From Candidatus Binatia bacterium (GTDB lineage: Bacteria > Desulfobacterota > Binatia > HRBIN30): a stretch of 64,000 bases of DNA. Made by a program: the position numbers and the translations under genes. Positions 8,931 through 17,586 of this stretch are shown here, in pieces. The stretch spans positions 124,001-188,000 of the forward strand of contig JAOAHD010000002.1 in the NCBI GenBank assembly GCA_026415395.1, in the 5' to 3' direction. The notes under the pieces were generated by a model. That model had not been told where the DNA came from and did no database searches. It saw nothing but the letters and a program-made list of their open reading frames with translations. How positions within the stretch are numbered: position 1 is the first letter of the stretch; each line of letters begins with the position of its first letter.

Positions 8931-10325
8931 GTGTCCGCGGCCATCATCAATATCGCCTATCTCGTTGCTGCCCTTCTGTTCATTTGGGGCTTAAAGGAAC
9001 TTGCCCACCCGCGTACGGCGCGCCGGGGCAACGGGATTGCCGCCGTCGGGATGCTGATTGCGATCGTGTTCACGTTGCTCGATCGCCAAGTGTTATCTTA
9101 CGCGGCAATCTTCGTTGCCTTGGTCATCGGCTCCGCCATTGGTGCTGTGCTGGCCTACTACATCCGCATGACTGCCATGCCGCAAATGGTGGCCTTGCTG
9201 AACGGCTTTGGTGGTGGAGCATCAGTGCTCGTTGCCGGTGCGGCGTTGATCGAAGCGGTGGGCATTGTGGAGCGGCCGGTCACGCTGCAACTCACCATTT
9301 CCACAGCCGCCTCGGGGTTGATTGGCGCGGTGACCTTTTGGGGTTCGCTGGTCGCATTTGCGAAACTGCAAGAAATCATGCCTGGGCAACCGATTTTGTT
9401 GCCAGGGCGCCATGTCATCAATGCTGCGCTCGCCGCCGTGACGTTGGTCCTGGGAATGGCGCTTGTGCTTCACCCAGAGATGCTCTCGTTGTACTGGCTC
9501 GTCGTCATCGTGGCTTCGGTGTTGGGAGTGCTCACAGTCATCCCGATTGGCGGCGCCGACATGCCTGTGGTGATCTCGCTGTTGAACTCGTACTCGGGGT
9601 TGGCGGGGTGTGCCACCGGGTTTGTGCTCAACAACAACATGCTGATCATTGCCGGCTCTCTCGTGGGCGCGAGCGGGATTATTCTCACGCAGATTATGTG
9701 CAAGGCCATGAACCGTTCGTTGCCGAACGTGTTGTTTGGGGGGGTGGGCGTGGTTGCTGCTGCCGGTGGTGCAGAGGAGGACGTCTACGCCGGCCGCATC
9801 AAATCGGCCACCGCTGAAGAAGTGGCCATGCTCCTCGATGGGGCGCGGCGAGTGATGATTGTTCCCGGCTACGGCATGGCTGTATCCCAAGCACAGCACG
9901 CGGTGCGCGATTTGATGCGCCTTCTCGAGTCGCGCGGCACCGTAGTGGCGTTTGCCGTCCATCCCGTTGCTGGGCGCATGCCCGGGCACATGAACGTGCT
10001 TTTGGCGGAGGCGGACATCCCGTACGAAAAAATGCTCACCATGGAAGAGGCAAACCCACTGTTCGAGCAAACGGATGTGGCAATCGTCATCGGCGCAAAT
10101 GACGTGGTCAACCCACTAGCTCGAGAACAAGCAAGTGGACCGATTGCCGGCATGCCGATCCTCGACGTGGACAAGGCTCGCACTGTGGTGGTGGTCAAAC
10201 GTTCGCTTTCTCCCGGCTTTGCCGGCGTGCCCAACCCACTGTTCGCGGCGGACAATACCCTCATGTACTTCGCCGATGGCAAGAAGGCAATCTTGGATTT
10301 GATCAATGCCTTAAAGGACCTGTGA
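8931..10325 (+). CDS. pntB: NAD(P) transhydrogenase, beta subunit
   Basis: 464 residues, GTG start 4 nt after the pntAB stop. The first about 270 residues are a series of hydrophobic helices (membrane domain II) with the conserved GGADMPVVISLLNSYSGLAG stretch; the remainder is the NADP-binding domain with VPGYGMAVSQAQ, HPVAGRMPGHMNVLLAEA and IGANDVVNP. The full family length and all signature patches are present, so the enzyme should be functional. It exchanges reducing equivalents between NADH and NADP using the proton gradient. Only about 130 bp separate its stop from the convergent folK gene, and no clear terminator is visible. Confidence 0.94.
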   Translation: MSAAIINIAYLVAALLFIWGLKELAHPRTARRGNGIAAVGMLIAIVFTLLDRQVLSYAAIFVALVIGSAIGAVLAYYIRMTAMPQMVALLNGFGGGASVLVAGAALIEAVGIVERPVTLQLTISTAASGLIGAVTFWGSLVAFAKLQEIMPGQPILLPGRHVINAALAAVTLVLGMALVLHPEMLSLYWLVVIVASVLGVLTVIPIGGADMPVVISLLNSYSGLAGCATGFVLNNNMLIIAGSLVGASGIILTQIMCKAMNRSLPNVLFGGVGVVAAAGGAEEDVYAGRIKSATAEEVAMLLDGARRVMIVPGYGMAVSQAQHAVRDLMRLLESRGTVVAFAVHPVAGRMPGHMNVLLAEADIPYEKMLTMEEANPLFEQTDVAIVIGANDVVNPLAREQASGPIAGMPILDVDKARTVVVVKRSLSPGFAGVPNPLFAADNTLMYFADGKKAILDLINALKDL

Positions 10326-10455
10326 CTCCGTCACCTTTCTGACACCACTACATCACGGCCCGCCTCATTGCCTCACGTCCCTCTGCGGACTCAAACGAAT
10401 TTCGGGAGCTTGGGCTGCACCGCGCAACATTGATCCCGAGGGATCGCGTTGGCGC

Positions 10456-10953
10456 TCAACTGCCGCGGTACAAGTGGACGCGTTTGGTGTCCTTCGTGGT
10501 GGCGAGCAGTTCCGACACACTTTTGTGCAGCTCGGGATGGCGAAAGCTCGGGGCCAGTTCGCTGAGAGGCAGCAGCACGAACTTGCGGTTCGGTATCTCC
10601 GGATGGGGGATCTTGAGGTTGCGTTTGTTCAGCACCAGGCTCTCGTAAAAGAGAATATCGAGGTCGATGACACGGTTGTCCCCCTTCTTGCCCTTCACCC
10701 GCTTGCGACCCATCTCTTCCTCGATCGCCTGCAATTTGCGTAACAGCTCTTCGGGGGTGAGGTCGGTTTGCACCTCGATCACGGAATTTACGAACCATTC
10801 CGTAGCGTCTCCGTGTGGTTCGCTTTCGTAAAACGAAGATTGTTTGACGACCCGCGTGTGTGGCAGCTCCTGAATGCGGCGGATTGCTTCCAAGTGGTTG
10901 GCTTTGCGGTCGCCGAGGTTCGAGCCAATTGCGATGAACACCTGATGAGGCAT
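10456..10953 (-). CDS. folK: 2-amino-4-hydroxy-6-hydroxymethyldihydropteridine diphosphokinase
   Basis: 165 residues, the usual HPPK size. It opens with the family start VFIAIGSNLGDR and has the metal/ATP motif RVIDLDILFY around residues 93-102, then HPEIPNRKFVLLPLSELAP. It transfers pyrophosphate from ATP to 6-hydroxymethyl-7,8-dihydropterin in folate synthesis. A GGGGAGGAGGAG site lies upstream of the ATG. It stands alone: no folP or folB neighbour is in view, and the upstream region is shared with the divergent aminotransferase gene. Confidence 0.94.
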   Translation of the reverse strand: MPHQVFIAIGSNLGDRKANHLEAIRRIQELPHTRVVKQSSFYESEPHGDATEWFVNSVIEVQTDLTPEELLRKLQAIEEEMGRKRVKGKKGDNRVIDLDILFYESLVLNKRNLKIPHPEIPNRKFVLLPLSELAPSFRHPELHKSVSELLATTKDTKRVHLYRGS

Positions 10954-11343
10954 CGTCGCTCCTCCTCCCCTCGGGCTTTCCCTGCCCGACTTTCACCTCT
11001 CATCCCCGGTTGCCAGACGACCTCGTGCCCGCCAACCGGCGCCACCTGCTTGTGGACCCAACACACGTGGCCTTCAATATCGCGGTTTGCCGTGCTTGAC
11101 AACGTTCGCTCTTTTTTCGCCTGCCCGCGGTGCTGAGCACGCACTACTTTGGTTCCAGCGTGCATCAGTGGTCCTCCACCTTCGCATGGCCGAGCGTTGG
11201 CAACGGGGGCGCACCAGGTTCGTTTGGACCTTGTCCATCGACAGGAGTCGGGCCGCGGACAGGCTCCTTCGTTTCGGCGTCTCCGTTGTCGGGCGCTAGC
11301 CGTGGTGCTACGCGGCTTCGGCTTTTCCACGAGGAGGAGAGGT
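10954..11343. other. Divergent intergenic region between folK and dapL-like gene (390 bp)
   Basis: No convincing gene on either strand. Open frames here have no start site or family match and extend as shadows into the flanking genes. A TTGACA hexamer occurs at 11096-11101 but no matching -10 box stands at the proper distance. It should carry the promoters for both divergent genes. I looked for signal recognition particle RNA and tRNA folds here and saw none. Confidence 0.5.
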
Positions 11344-12513
11344 ATGCGGACAGCGGAACGGCTCAAGAAGATTCCGCCCTATTTGTTTATGGAGCTTCGC
11401 CAGAAGATTGCCCGCGCCCGTGCCGAAGGGGCCGATGTCATCAGTCTTGCCATCGGGGATCCGGTGGAACCGACTCCAGAGCCGGTTGTCGAGGAGCTCG
11501 CGCGCGCTGCACGAGACCCATTAAACCACCGCTATCCTACCGACGAAGAGAAGGGCATGCTGGCTTTCCGAGAGGCGGTGGCGCGCTGGTATGCGCGGCG
11601 ATACGGTGTGGAGGTCGATCCCGCAACGGAAGTCATTGCCCTAATTGGATCGAAAGAAGGTTGCCACCACTTCGTATTGGCGCGGGTAAATCCTGGCGAA
11701 ACTGTGCTGATGACCGATCCCGGTTACCCAGCCTACCGGGCCAGCATTTTGATCGGTGGCGGCGAGCCTTACAGTGTGCCGATTCGTGCGGAGGACGGTT
11801 ACTTACCACAGTTCGCCGACATTCCAACCGATGTTGCAAAGCGTGCCACGGCGATGTTCCTCAACTACCCCAACAATCCAACCGGCGCCACGGCGACGCG
11901 ACGTTTCTTGGCAGAATTGGTGGACTTTGCCCGCTCCTACGACATAGCGGTGTGTTACGACAACCCGTACAGCGAGATTGTCTTCGATGGCGAGCGGCCG
12001 CTGAGTTTCCTGGCGATTCCAGGCGCCAAGGATGTGGGGATCGAACTCAACTCGCTGTCAAAGCCATTCAACATGACCGGTTGGCGTTTGGGCATGGCGC
12101 TCGGCAACCGCGACCTGATTGCCGCAATCTCGAAAGTAAAGGAAAACACCGATTCGGGGGTGTTCAACGCCATTCAGTATGCCGGGATCGTCGCCCTCGA
12201 CCAGTGTAACGACAACATCCGGCACATGCTCGAAATCTACCAACGGCGGCGCAAACTCGTGCTGGAGACACTGACCGACTTGGGCATTCGCTTCACGCCA
12301 GGAAGAGGCACGTTTTACCTGTGGGTGCCGGTTCCTGAAGGGATGACGAGCATCGAGTTCGCTACCTTCCTGTTCGAGAAAGCCCATGTGGTCGTCGCTG
12401 CCGGGGCTGCGTACGGTCAGTACGGCGAGGGTTACGTGCGCTTTTCCCTATCAGTGAGTGACGACCGTTTAGCGGAGGCCATGCAGCGGATCCGCCGCGC
12501 CTTGAAGTCGTAG
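11344..12513 (+). CDS. dapL: LL-diaminopimelate aminotransferase-like class I/II aminotransferase
   Basis: 389 residues; ATG preceded by GAGGAGGAGAGG. The N-terminus (RTAERLKKIPPYLF) and SLAIGDPVEPTPE are characteristic of bacterial LL-diaminopimelate aminotransferases, and the fold-type I signatures NYPNNPTGA and SLSKPFNMTGWRLG are present; Lys240 in the latter is the expected PLP-binding lysine. DapL converts tetrahydrodipicolinate and glutamate directly to LL-diaminopimelate for lysine and peptidoglycan. Related enzymes act on aspartate or other amino acids, so the substrate is a good but not certain call; absence of dapC/D/E elsewhere in the genome would support it. It stands as a single gene. 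Confidence 0.8.
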   Translation: MRTAERLKKIPPYLFMELRQKIARARAEGADVISLAIGDPVEPTPEPVVEELARAARDPLNHRYPTDEEKGMLAFREAVARWYARRYGVEVDPATEVIALIGSKEGCHHFVLARVNPGETVLMTDPGYPAYRASILIGGGEPYSVPIRAEDGYLPQFADIPTDVAKRATAMFLNYPNNPTGATATRRFLAELVDFARSYDIAVCYDNPYSEIVFDGERPLSFLAIPGAKDVGIELNSLSKPFNMTGWRLGMALGNRDLIAAISKVKENTDSGVFNAIQYAGIVALDQCNDNIRHMLEIYQRRRKLVLETLTDLGIRFTPGRGTFYLWVPVPEGMTSIEFATFLFEKAHVVVAAGAAYGQYGEGYVRFSLSVSDDRLAEAMQRIRRALKS

Positions 12514-12522
12514 CCGGTGCCC

Positions 12523-13218
12523 TCAGCGAACCCGCCGGACGATCTCGGCAGTCCACGGGCAATAGCGGGCTACGGTGTGCAGCCAGTAGTCCAATTCTTC
12601 TTCGACGAACGACGGGCAGGCGTCGCAAAGCTCGATCGCGATATCTGCAAATCCCACGGTGGCAGGGTCCAAGTGCCAGCTCCACGGGCCGTTGAAGTTG
12701 CCGTGCCCGCAACGAAGCTCGCCAGTGACGATCTTCGGCTGCTCTTTGCCTGCGAGGATGCGCTCCGCGAGCTCGAGCGTTTCTGAGTCCTGGATGTGAA
12801 CGCGGAACCGCTCGTCACCGCACACTTGCACCTCGTATATCCCCCCGGCTTCGAGCGGGCAGCCTTGTAGGGCTGAACCTGCCCCAACAACCAGCTCGTC
12901 GATTGTTACCTCGCCGTTGCCGTCGCGATCCATGGGCGCACAGCGCGACAGAGACGAGCTGCCCAGGGCAATGAGCACACCCGCGATCAATTCCTCGATG
13001 GTGACTTCCGCGTCCGTGTTACAATCCCCAGCGCAAACTGGGATCGGGGCAGGGCAATCTTGCGCCATGGCGGCTCCGCTTCTCGGAGCCGGATTGTGGG
13101 CTCCCGCTGGGACCTGAACGAACGGTGAGGCCGGCCATGGTGAGAGGAGCAGCGCCGCTGCAGAAATGAGGACGCGAAGTGCTCGAGTTCGTCGGTCACG
13201 CGCCATTGTTCCAGCCAT
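12523..13218 (-). CDS. Secreted dockerin-like/BP74-domain protein
   Basis: About 231 residues from an ATG preceded by GAGG (a second ATG four codons in is possible). A hydrophobic signal segment ([14 protein letters not shown]) is followed by two calcium-loop repeats, [15 protein letters not shown] and [14 protein letters not shown], separated by a Cys-containing linker as in dockerins. The C-terminal about 100 residues resemble the N-terminal domain of the Dictyostelium calmodulin-binding protein BP74: [24 protein letters not shown] and YCPWTAEIV. The role is unknown; export to the periplasm or surface is expected. It is convergent with the dapL-like gene (9 bp) and divergent from the aminotransferase at 13382. 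Confidence 0.72.
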   Translation of the reverse strand: MAGTMARDRRTRALRVLISAAALLLSPWPASPFVQVPAGAHNPAPRSGAAMAQDCPAPIPVCAGDCNTDAEVTIEELIAGVLIALGSSSLSRCAPMDRDGNGEVTIDELVVGAGSALQGCPLEAGGIYEVQVCGDERFRVHIQDSETLELAERILAGKEQPKIVTGELRCGHGNFNGPWSWHLDPATVGFADIAIELCDACPSFVEEELDYWLHTVARYCPWTAEIVRRVR

Positions 13219-13381
13219 CTGCTGTACCTCGGCCACGAATGCGCCCCCGTCTAGCAGCTCGATCCGCTCACTTCCAAATGGAGCCTCCCTTCGCAGCAAG
13301 CAAACGGTGCGAAGGCTTGCCGTTGAATTTCCTTGCATCGCCTCGCTCGTTCGTTATGCGTGCCGCATTCGAGGGACTGCC

Positions 13382-14575
13382 ATGGGTAAGGACGACGTGT
13401 TTCCACCACCGACGCGTTTGTTGTTGGGGCCAGGCCCGAGCATGGTGCACCCCCGTGTGTTGCAAGCGATGAGTACGCATTTGGTCGGGCATCTGGATCC
13501 AGCTTTTCTCGCTATCATGGAGGAGAACAAGCGGTTGCTGCGCTGGCTCTTCGGTACCGCGAATGAGCTAACGATTCCGATCTCCGGAACGGGGAGCGCC
13601 GGAATGGAAGCGTGTTTCGTCAATTTGCTGGAACCGGATGACGAAGCCGTGGTCTGTGCAAACGGCCTCTTTGGCCAGCGCATGGCGGAGGTGGCGCGCC
13701 GTTGTGGCGCATCTGTCCATGAGGTGCAGGCACCCTGGGGGCGCATTGTCGATGCGGGGGACGTACGCAGCGCCCTGCGCTCGTGCCGCAAGCCCAAAGT
13801 GCTGGCCGTTGTCCATGCGGAAACCTCTACCGGTGTGCTGCAACCGCTCGAGGATTTGGCGGCGCTCGCACAGGAATATGGAGCTTTGTTCCTGGTCGAC
13901 ACCGTAACCTCGCTCGCCGGCCATCCCGTCCGAGTCGATGAGCTGCACATCGATGCGTGTTACAGCGGCAGCCAGAAATGTCTCAGTGCCCCGCCGGGGC
14001 TCGCGCCGATCACTTTCTCGGACAGCGCACGTTCGGCCATCAGGCGGCGCCAGCGGCCGGTACAAAGTTGGTACCTGGACGTGTCCTTGCTGTCTCAATA
14101 CTGGGGTTCGGAGCGGGTGTACCACCACACGGCGCCAATTACGATGAACTATGCCCTGTTGGAGGCGCTGCGGCTGATCGAAAGCGAGGGGTTGGAGGCA
14201 CGCTGGCGACGGCATCGCCGCAATCACGAAGCTTTGGTGGCGGGCTTGCATGCGCTTGGGATCGAGTTCGCGTCGCAGGAGGGGCATCGGCTGTGGACCC
14301 TCAATTGCGTGCGCATTCCGGAAGGAGTGGACGATGTTGGCGTACGCCGCGCGTTGCTCGACGACTTTGGTATCGAAATTGGCGGAGGCTTAGGCCCATT
14401 CAAAGGCCGTACTTGGCGTATTGGACTCATGGGTGAGTCGAGCACCGCAGCAAACGTCTTAGCTGTGCTGTCGGCCTTGGAACGAGTGCTCCCTCGTTTC
14501 GGGTTCGCTGTGAAAGCCGGGGAGTCGGTGGCCGCCGCCGAGCGTGTGTTGGCAGCCGAGAGCAACTCAGCCTGA
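13382..14575 (+). CDS. Alanine-glyoxylate/serine-glyoxylate-type aminotransferase (class V)
   Basis: 397 residues; ATG chosen because the family start ([21 protein letters not shown]) follows at once. The fold-type I, class V hallmarks are present: [10 protein letters not shown] near residue 65, [12 protein letters not shown] near 145, [12 protein letters not shown] near 175, and [10 protein letters not shown] with Lys199 as the expected PLP lysine. The family transfers amino groups between alanine or serine and glyoxylate. The last about 20 residues are Ala/Glu rich. It is close upstream of mltA (22 bp) in the same direction, probably a shared transcript without an obvious functional link. 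Exact donor and acceptor cannot be read from sequence. Confidence 0.86.
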   Translation: MGKDDVFPPPTRLLLGPGPSMVHPRVLQAMSTHLVGHLDPAFLAIMEENKRLLRWLFGTANELTIPISGTGSAGMEACFVNLLEPDDEAVVCANGLFGQRMAEVARRCGASVHEVQAPWGRIVDAGDVRSALRSCRKPKVLAVVHAETSTGVLQPLEDLAALAQEYGALFLVDTVTSLAGHPVRVDELHIDACYSGSQKCLSAPPGLAPITFSDSARSAIRRRQRPVQSWYLDVSLLSQYWGSERVYHHTAPITMNYALLEALRLIESEGLEARWRRHRRNHEALVAGLHALGIEFASQEGHRLWTLNCVRIPEGVDDVGVRRALLDDFGIEIGGGLGPFKGRTWRIGLMGESSTAANVLAVLSALERVLPRFGFAVKAGESVAAAERVLAAESNSA

Positions 14576-14597
14576 CGGAGAGGTGTGTGGAGGAGCG

Positions 14598-15785
14598 ATG
14601 CGGAAGCTGTTTTTGTTGGTGTTCGTTGCGTGCTGGTGTGGTGCAAGTGGATGTGTCAGGCCGGCGAAAAACCCGGTGCCGGTGCTATCTGAAGGGCTTT
14701 CTTCCGGGTCTGGCGAGCTGGTCAGTTTGGTGGCGCTCGATGATGCAACGTGCCGCCAACGGTTACGGGATGATGCCACTCCGGACTCCCTGCAACAGGC
14801 AGCCGAACGGAATGCCGATTATTTGATGCGTTTCCCGCCGGAGCGCCGCTTGGCAGTTGCCGGGCGCGAGGTAACGATCGGAGCGCTGCTCGCCGTAACT
14901 CGCACCGTGTTGCAGCTTGGGGCCACAGCGCCGGATCGGCTGTGTGAGCAACTTCGGCTTTACCAGGTTCGATTGCCCGAGCCGCTCGTGGTGATGGGGT
15001 ACTACCAACCCGAACTGCGTGCGAGCCGGCGGCGCACGGAACGGTTCCGCTATCCCGTGTACCGCATCCCGGATGACTTGGTGGATGTCGACCTGCGAGC
15101 GGTCTGTTCCGAGTGCCCCGCCCGTGTCGTGCAAGGTCGGGTGAAGGATGGCCAGCTCGTTCCCTACTACACCCGCGCCGAAATCGAGCTCGGCGCGCTG
15201 AGCGGACGCGGCTACGAGCTTGCCTGGTTGGACGACCCGGTGGAAGCCTACTTCTTGCACGTGCAGGGTTCCGCGTTGCTCGAACTAGAAGATGGAGTGC
15301 GTTTGCAAATCAGCTACGCCGGCTCCAACGGTCACCCTTATCGCAGCCTCGCCAAGATATTGCGCGACCGGGGACAGCTTGGTTCGAGCGCCCTCACCCT
15401 ACGTGGGCTTAAGGACTACCTCCGGGCTCATCCTCAGGAACAATCTGAATTATTTGCCCACAATCCGCGGTGGGTTTTTTTCCGCGCGGTTGCAGCGGGT
15501 CCGATGGGGAGTTGCAGTATTCCTCTCACCCCCGGCCGCTCTGCTGCAGTGGATCCGGCTGCCTACCCGCATGGAGCACTGGCTTGGCTCGAAGTCGAAC
15601 CACGCCCGGGCGCAGCGCCCGGCAGCCGCGGGTTTCGCCGTTTGGTGTTCTTTCAAGACACGGGAACCACGATTACGGGCACTCAACGCGTGGATATCTT
15701 CTGGGGCAACGGGACAGTTGCTGAAGCGATAGCCACTGAACTGGAAAACCCGGGCCAGTTGTATCTGTTACTGCCTAAGGAGTAG
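14598..15785 (+). CDS. mltA: Membrane-bound lytic murein transglycosylase A
   Basis: 395 residues; ATG preceded by GGAGGAG. A lipoprotein signal peptide ends in the lipobox GASGC (Cys about residue 19), so the protein should be lipid-anchored in an outer membrane. MltA signatures follow: GYYQPELRASRR near 135, HVQGSALLELEDG near 220, ISYAGSNGHPYRS near 235, and the C-terminal QDTGTTITGTQRVDIFWGNG, which holds the catalytic aspartate (VDIF). It cleaves the MurNAc-GlcNAc bond of peptidoglycan to give 1,6-anhydro ends. It implies a Gram-negative envelope. Confidence 0.92.
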   Translation: MRKLFLLVFVACWCGASGCVRPAKNPVPVLSEGLSSGSGELVSLVALDDATCRQRLRDDATPDSLQQAAERNADYLMRFPPERRLAVAGREVTIGALLAVTRTVLQLGATAPDRLCEQLRLYQVRLPEPLVVMGYYQPELRASRRRTERFRYPVYRIPDDLVDVDLRAVCSECPARVVQGRVKDGQLVPYYTRAEIELGALSGRGYELAWLDDPVEAYFLHVQGSALLELEDGVRLQISYAGSNGHPYRSLAKILRDRGQLGSSALTLRGLKDYLRAHPQEQSELFAHNPRWVFFRAVAAGPMGSCSIPLTPGRSAAVDPAAYPHGALAWLEVEPRPGAAPGSRGFRRLVFFQDTGTTITGTQRVDIFWGNGTVAEAIATELENPGQLYLLLPKE

Positions 15786-15829
15786 GTTCGGAGCACTGCC
15801 GACCAAGGCCGAAAGAGGTTGATTCCTGA

Positions 15830-16027
15830 ATGGCAGAGACGGTGACTCTGGGCCACAAAGGCGAAGTTGTCTTACCGCGCAAGGTGCGAGGTGAATTGGG
15901 TCTCAAGCCAGGCGATGAACTCGAGTTGCGGCTTGAAGGGGACACGATTGTATTGCGCAAAAAGGCGGGCCACTTTGCGGCGTACTTGGAACGCTTAGGC
16001 CGGCGCAAGCAAGAACCGGAGAGATAG
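15830..16027 (+). CDS. AbrB/SpoVT-type swapped-hairpin DNA-binding protein
   Basis: 65 residues. The core (LGHKGEVVLPRKVRGELGLKPGDEL) is the AbrB/MazE swapped beta-hairpin, followed by a short basic tail (RRKQEPER). Such proteins are antitoxins or transition-state regulators. No PIN, MazF or other toxin gene adjoins it, so it is an orphan here; the following gene encodes a flavoprotein-like reductase 68 bp on. An AAGAGG purine stretch lies about 12 nt before the ATG. Confidence 0.8.
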   Translation: MAETVTLGHKGEVVLPRKVRGELGLKPGDELELRLEGDTIVLRKKAGHFAAYLERLGRRKQEPER

Positions 16028-16095
16028 CGGTTTTCGATGTACGGGCTTGTTTCCTAGACTCGAACCTTGTACGCACGGCCACCAGCGAGCCGGTG

Positions 16096-16770
16096 ATGGA
16101 ACGGCTTTACGAATGTGCGGTTGTGGGGATCGAGGAGGCGGCGCCGGGTGTGCGACGGATGGCTGTGGAGCGTCCGCCGGGTCTCAAATGGCTGCCCGGG
16201 CAGGATCTTGCTGTTGAGCTTCCCGGATCGACCGGACGCACGGCTTGGTACGCGATTGCGATTGCTCCAGAGGTGGCCGGCCCACTGGAGATTTTTGTGG
16301 ATGTTACGCGCCGCGGAGTCGGCCCTTCGTACATGGGACAGCTTGCGGTGGGGCAGACCCTGCGGTTTCGTGCCCCAGTGGGCGATTTTTTCCTCGACCG
16401 GGCGCCTGGGGCACCGCTGGTGCTCGCGGGTGTGGGGCTGGGCATTGTTGCGCTTCGCCCCATGGTGCAACGGCTGCTCCGCCACCGTTTGGCATTTCCG
16501 CTGCGCGTGCACCACTTCATCCAGGATCTCACCCAGCAGCTATTCCGGCCCGAATTGGTGCGCGAAGTGTTCCGGCACGAGCAGTTCGAATATGAACTCC
16601 TCTTCGACCTGCCGGTGGTCGATTACTTGTATGGCCGCTACGTCGGTGGCACGGTGGAGCGCAATTGGATTTTTTACTTGTGTGGCCCTGGGCCCGATGT
16701 GCGCAACGCTGGCGAACTGCTGATCGATGCCGGGTATCCTCAGGGCGCGATTCACCTGCAACAGTGGTGA
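16096..16770 (+). CDS. Ferredoxin-NADP reductase-like oxidoreductase, divergent
   Basis: 224 residues (GTG directly before the ATG is an alternative start). The order of elements follows the FNR fold: a beta-barrel with PGQDLAVELPG and RFRAPVGDFFLD, then a nucleotide domain opening with VLAGVGLGIVALRPM and ending in YLCGPGPDVRNA. The usual flavin motif RxYS is replaced by WYAIAI and the usual GTGIAP loop is changed, so FAD and NAD(P) binding may be altered. The cellular role and electron partner are unknown. Convergent with the hydrolase at 16785 (14 bp between stops). Confidence 0.7.
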   Translation: MERLYECAVVGIEEAAPGVRRMAVERPPGLKWLPGQDLAVELPGSTGRTAWYAIAIAPEVAGPLEIFVDVTRRGVGPSYMGQLAVGQTLRFRAPVGDFFLDRAPGAPLVLAGVGLGIVALRPMVQRLLRHRLAFPLRVHHFIQDLTQQLFRPELVREVFRHEQFEYELLFDLPVVDYLYGRYVGGTVERNWIFYLCGPGPDVRNAGELLIDAGYPQGAIHLQQW

Positions 16771-16784
16771 GCTCGCTTGGGGTT

Positions 16785-17576
16785 TTACGCTTGGGTGCCA
16801 GTGTGTAAGCGGGCCCGGAAGAAGGCGAGCACCCGTTCGAGCGCCTGTTTGGTTGGGTGGCCCTCCTGGTCGACAAAGTCGACCGTGAGCACCGAGTGCG
16901 CGCGCGGAGAGATCCCGTGCGGGTTTCCAGGGGAGGAATCGATCTCGATTGCCTCGAAGCCATTCCCCAATTCCTCGCGCAGCCGCTGAAAGCGCTCCGG
17001 CGGACAAGCGAAGTCGTGCGTGAACCTGAGCCCCAAGACCGGACAGCCGCTGCGCACGCGCTCCCTGACGATTTGCAGTTGCCGCGAGGCAAGATGCAGC
17101 GCTTGTCGGTGAGAAGGGCTGATGGGCAGCGGTAACGAAGGCTGGCTCAACACCGGCGCCTGCACCGCCGGATCGATCATCATGGCAAGGGCGAAATTGC
17201 CTGTAAGGCACATCCCCAACGCCCCCACGCCGGACCCGCCGCACTCGCGAAAAGCTTCGCGAGCCAGTGCGCGCAGCCAGTTCGTCACGGGGCTCGCCTC
17301 GTTGCGTGCCAGTACCTTGAATTCTCGGCTGATGCAGGCACGGAAGAACGAACTTGCGATGTAGCCAGAAGACACAGGCTTGCCGGGAACGCCGAACAAG
17401 TGAGGTAAGTACACCCGGAAACCGGCTTGGCGGACATAGCCCGCGAAGCGCAGCACCTCAGGAGTGATACCAGGAATCTCGTGCACAACGATGACTGCCG
17501 GCCCTTCTCCGGCGCGGTACACGTCGTGCTCAATGTTGTCGAAACGGAAACGGAAGCACTCGTAATCCGCCAACAT
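16785..17576 (-). CDS. Dienelactone hydrolase family protein
   Basis: 263 residues, cytoplasmic. Dienelactone-hydrolase features are in place: VVHEIPG near residue 31 with the conserved Glu, and the nucleophile elbow GMCLTG with Cys at residue 123, the same position as in the classical enzyme; a His in PRAHSVLT near 225 could complete the triad. The family opens lactones such as 4-carboxymethylenebutenolide in chloroaromatic degradation, but many members are general esterases. It lies directly upstream of nothing related; the next gene on the same strand (start 19113, stop 17587) is a stalked surface protein ending 10 bp before it. Confidence 0.85.
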   Translation of the reverse strand: MLADYECFRFRFDNIEHDVYRAGEGPAVIVVHEIPGITPEVLRFAGYVRQAGFRVYLPHLFGVPGKPVSSGYIASSFFRACISREFKVLARNEASPVTNWLRALAREAFRECGGSGVGALGMCLTGNFALAMMIDPAVQAPVLSQPSLPLPISPSHRQALHLASRQLQIVRERVRSGCPVLGLRFTHDFACPPERFQRLREELGNGFEAIEIDSSPGNPHGISPRAHSVLTVDFVDQEGHPTKQALERVLAFFRARLHTGTQA

Positions 17577-17586
17577 CAGCGCTGTG

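Noticed and set aside
10954-11343. Possible small RNA (SRP RNA) between folK and the aminotransferase
   Set aside because: The conserved GGAAGG...GCAG core and tetraloop are not present on either strand.
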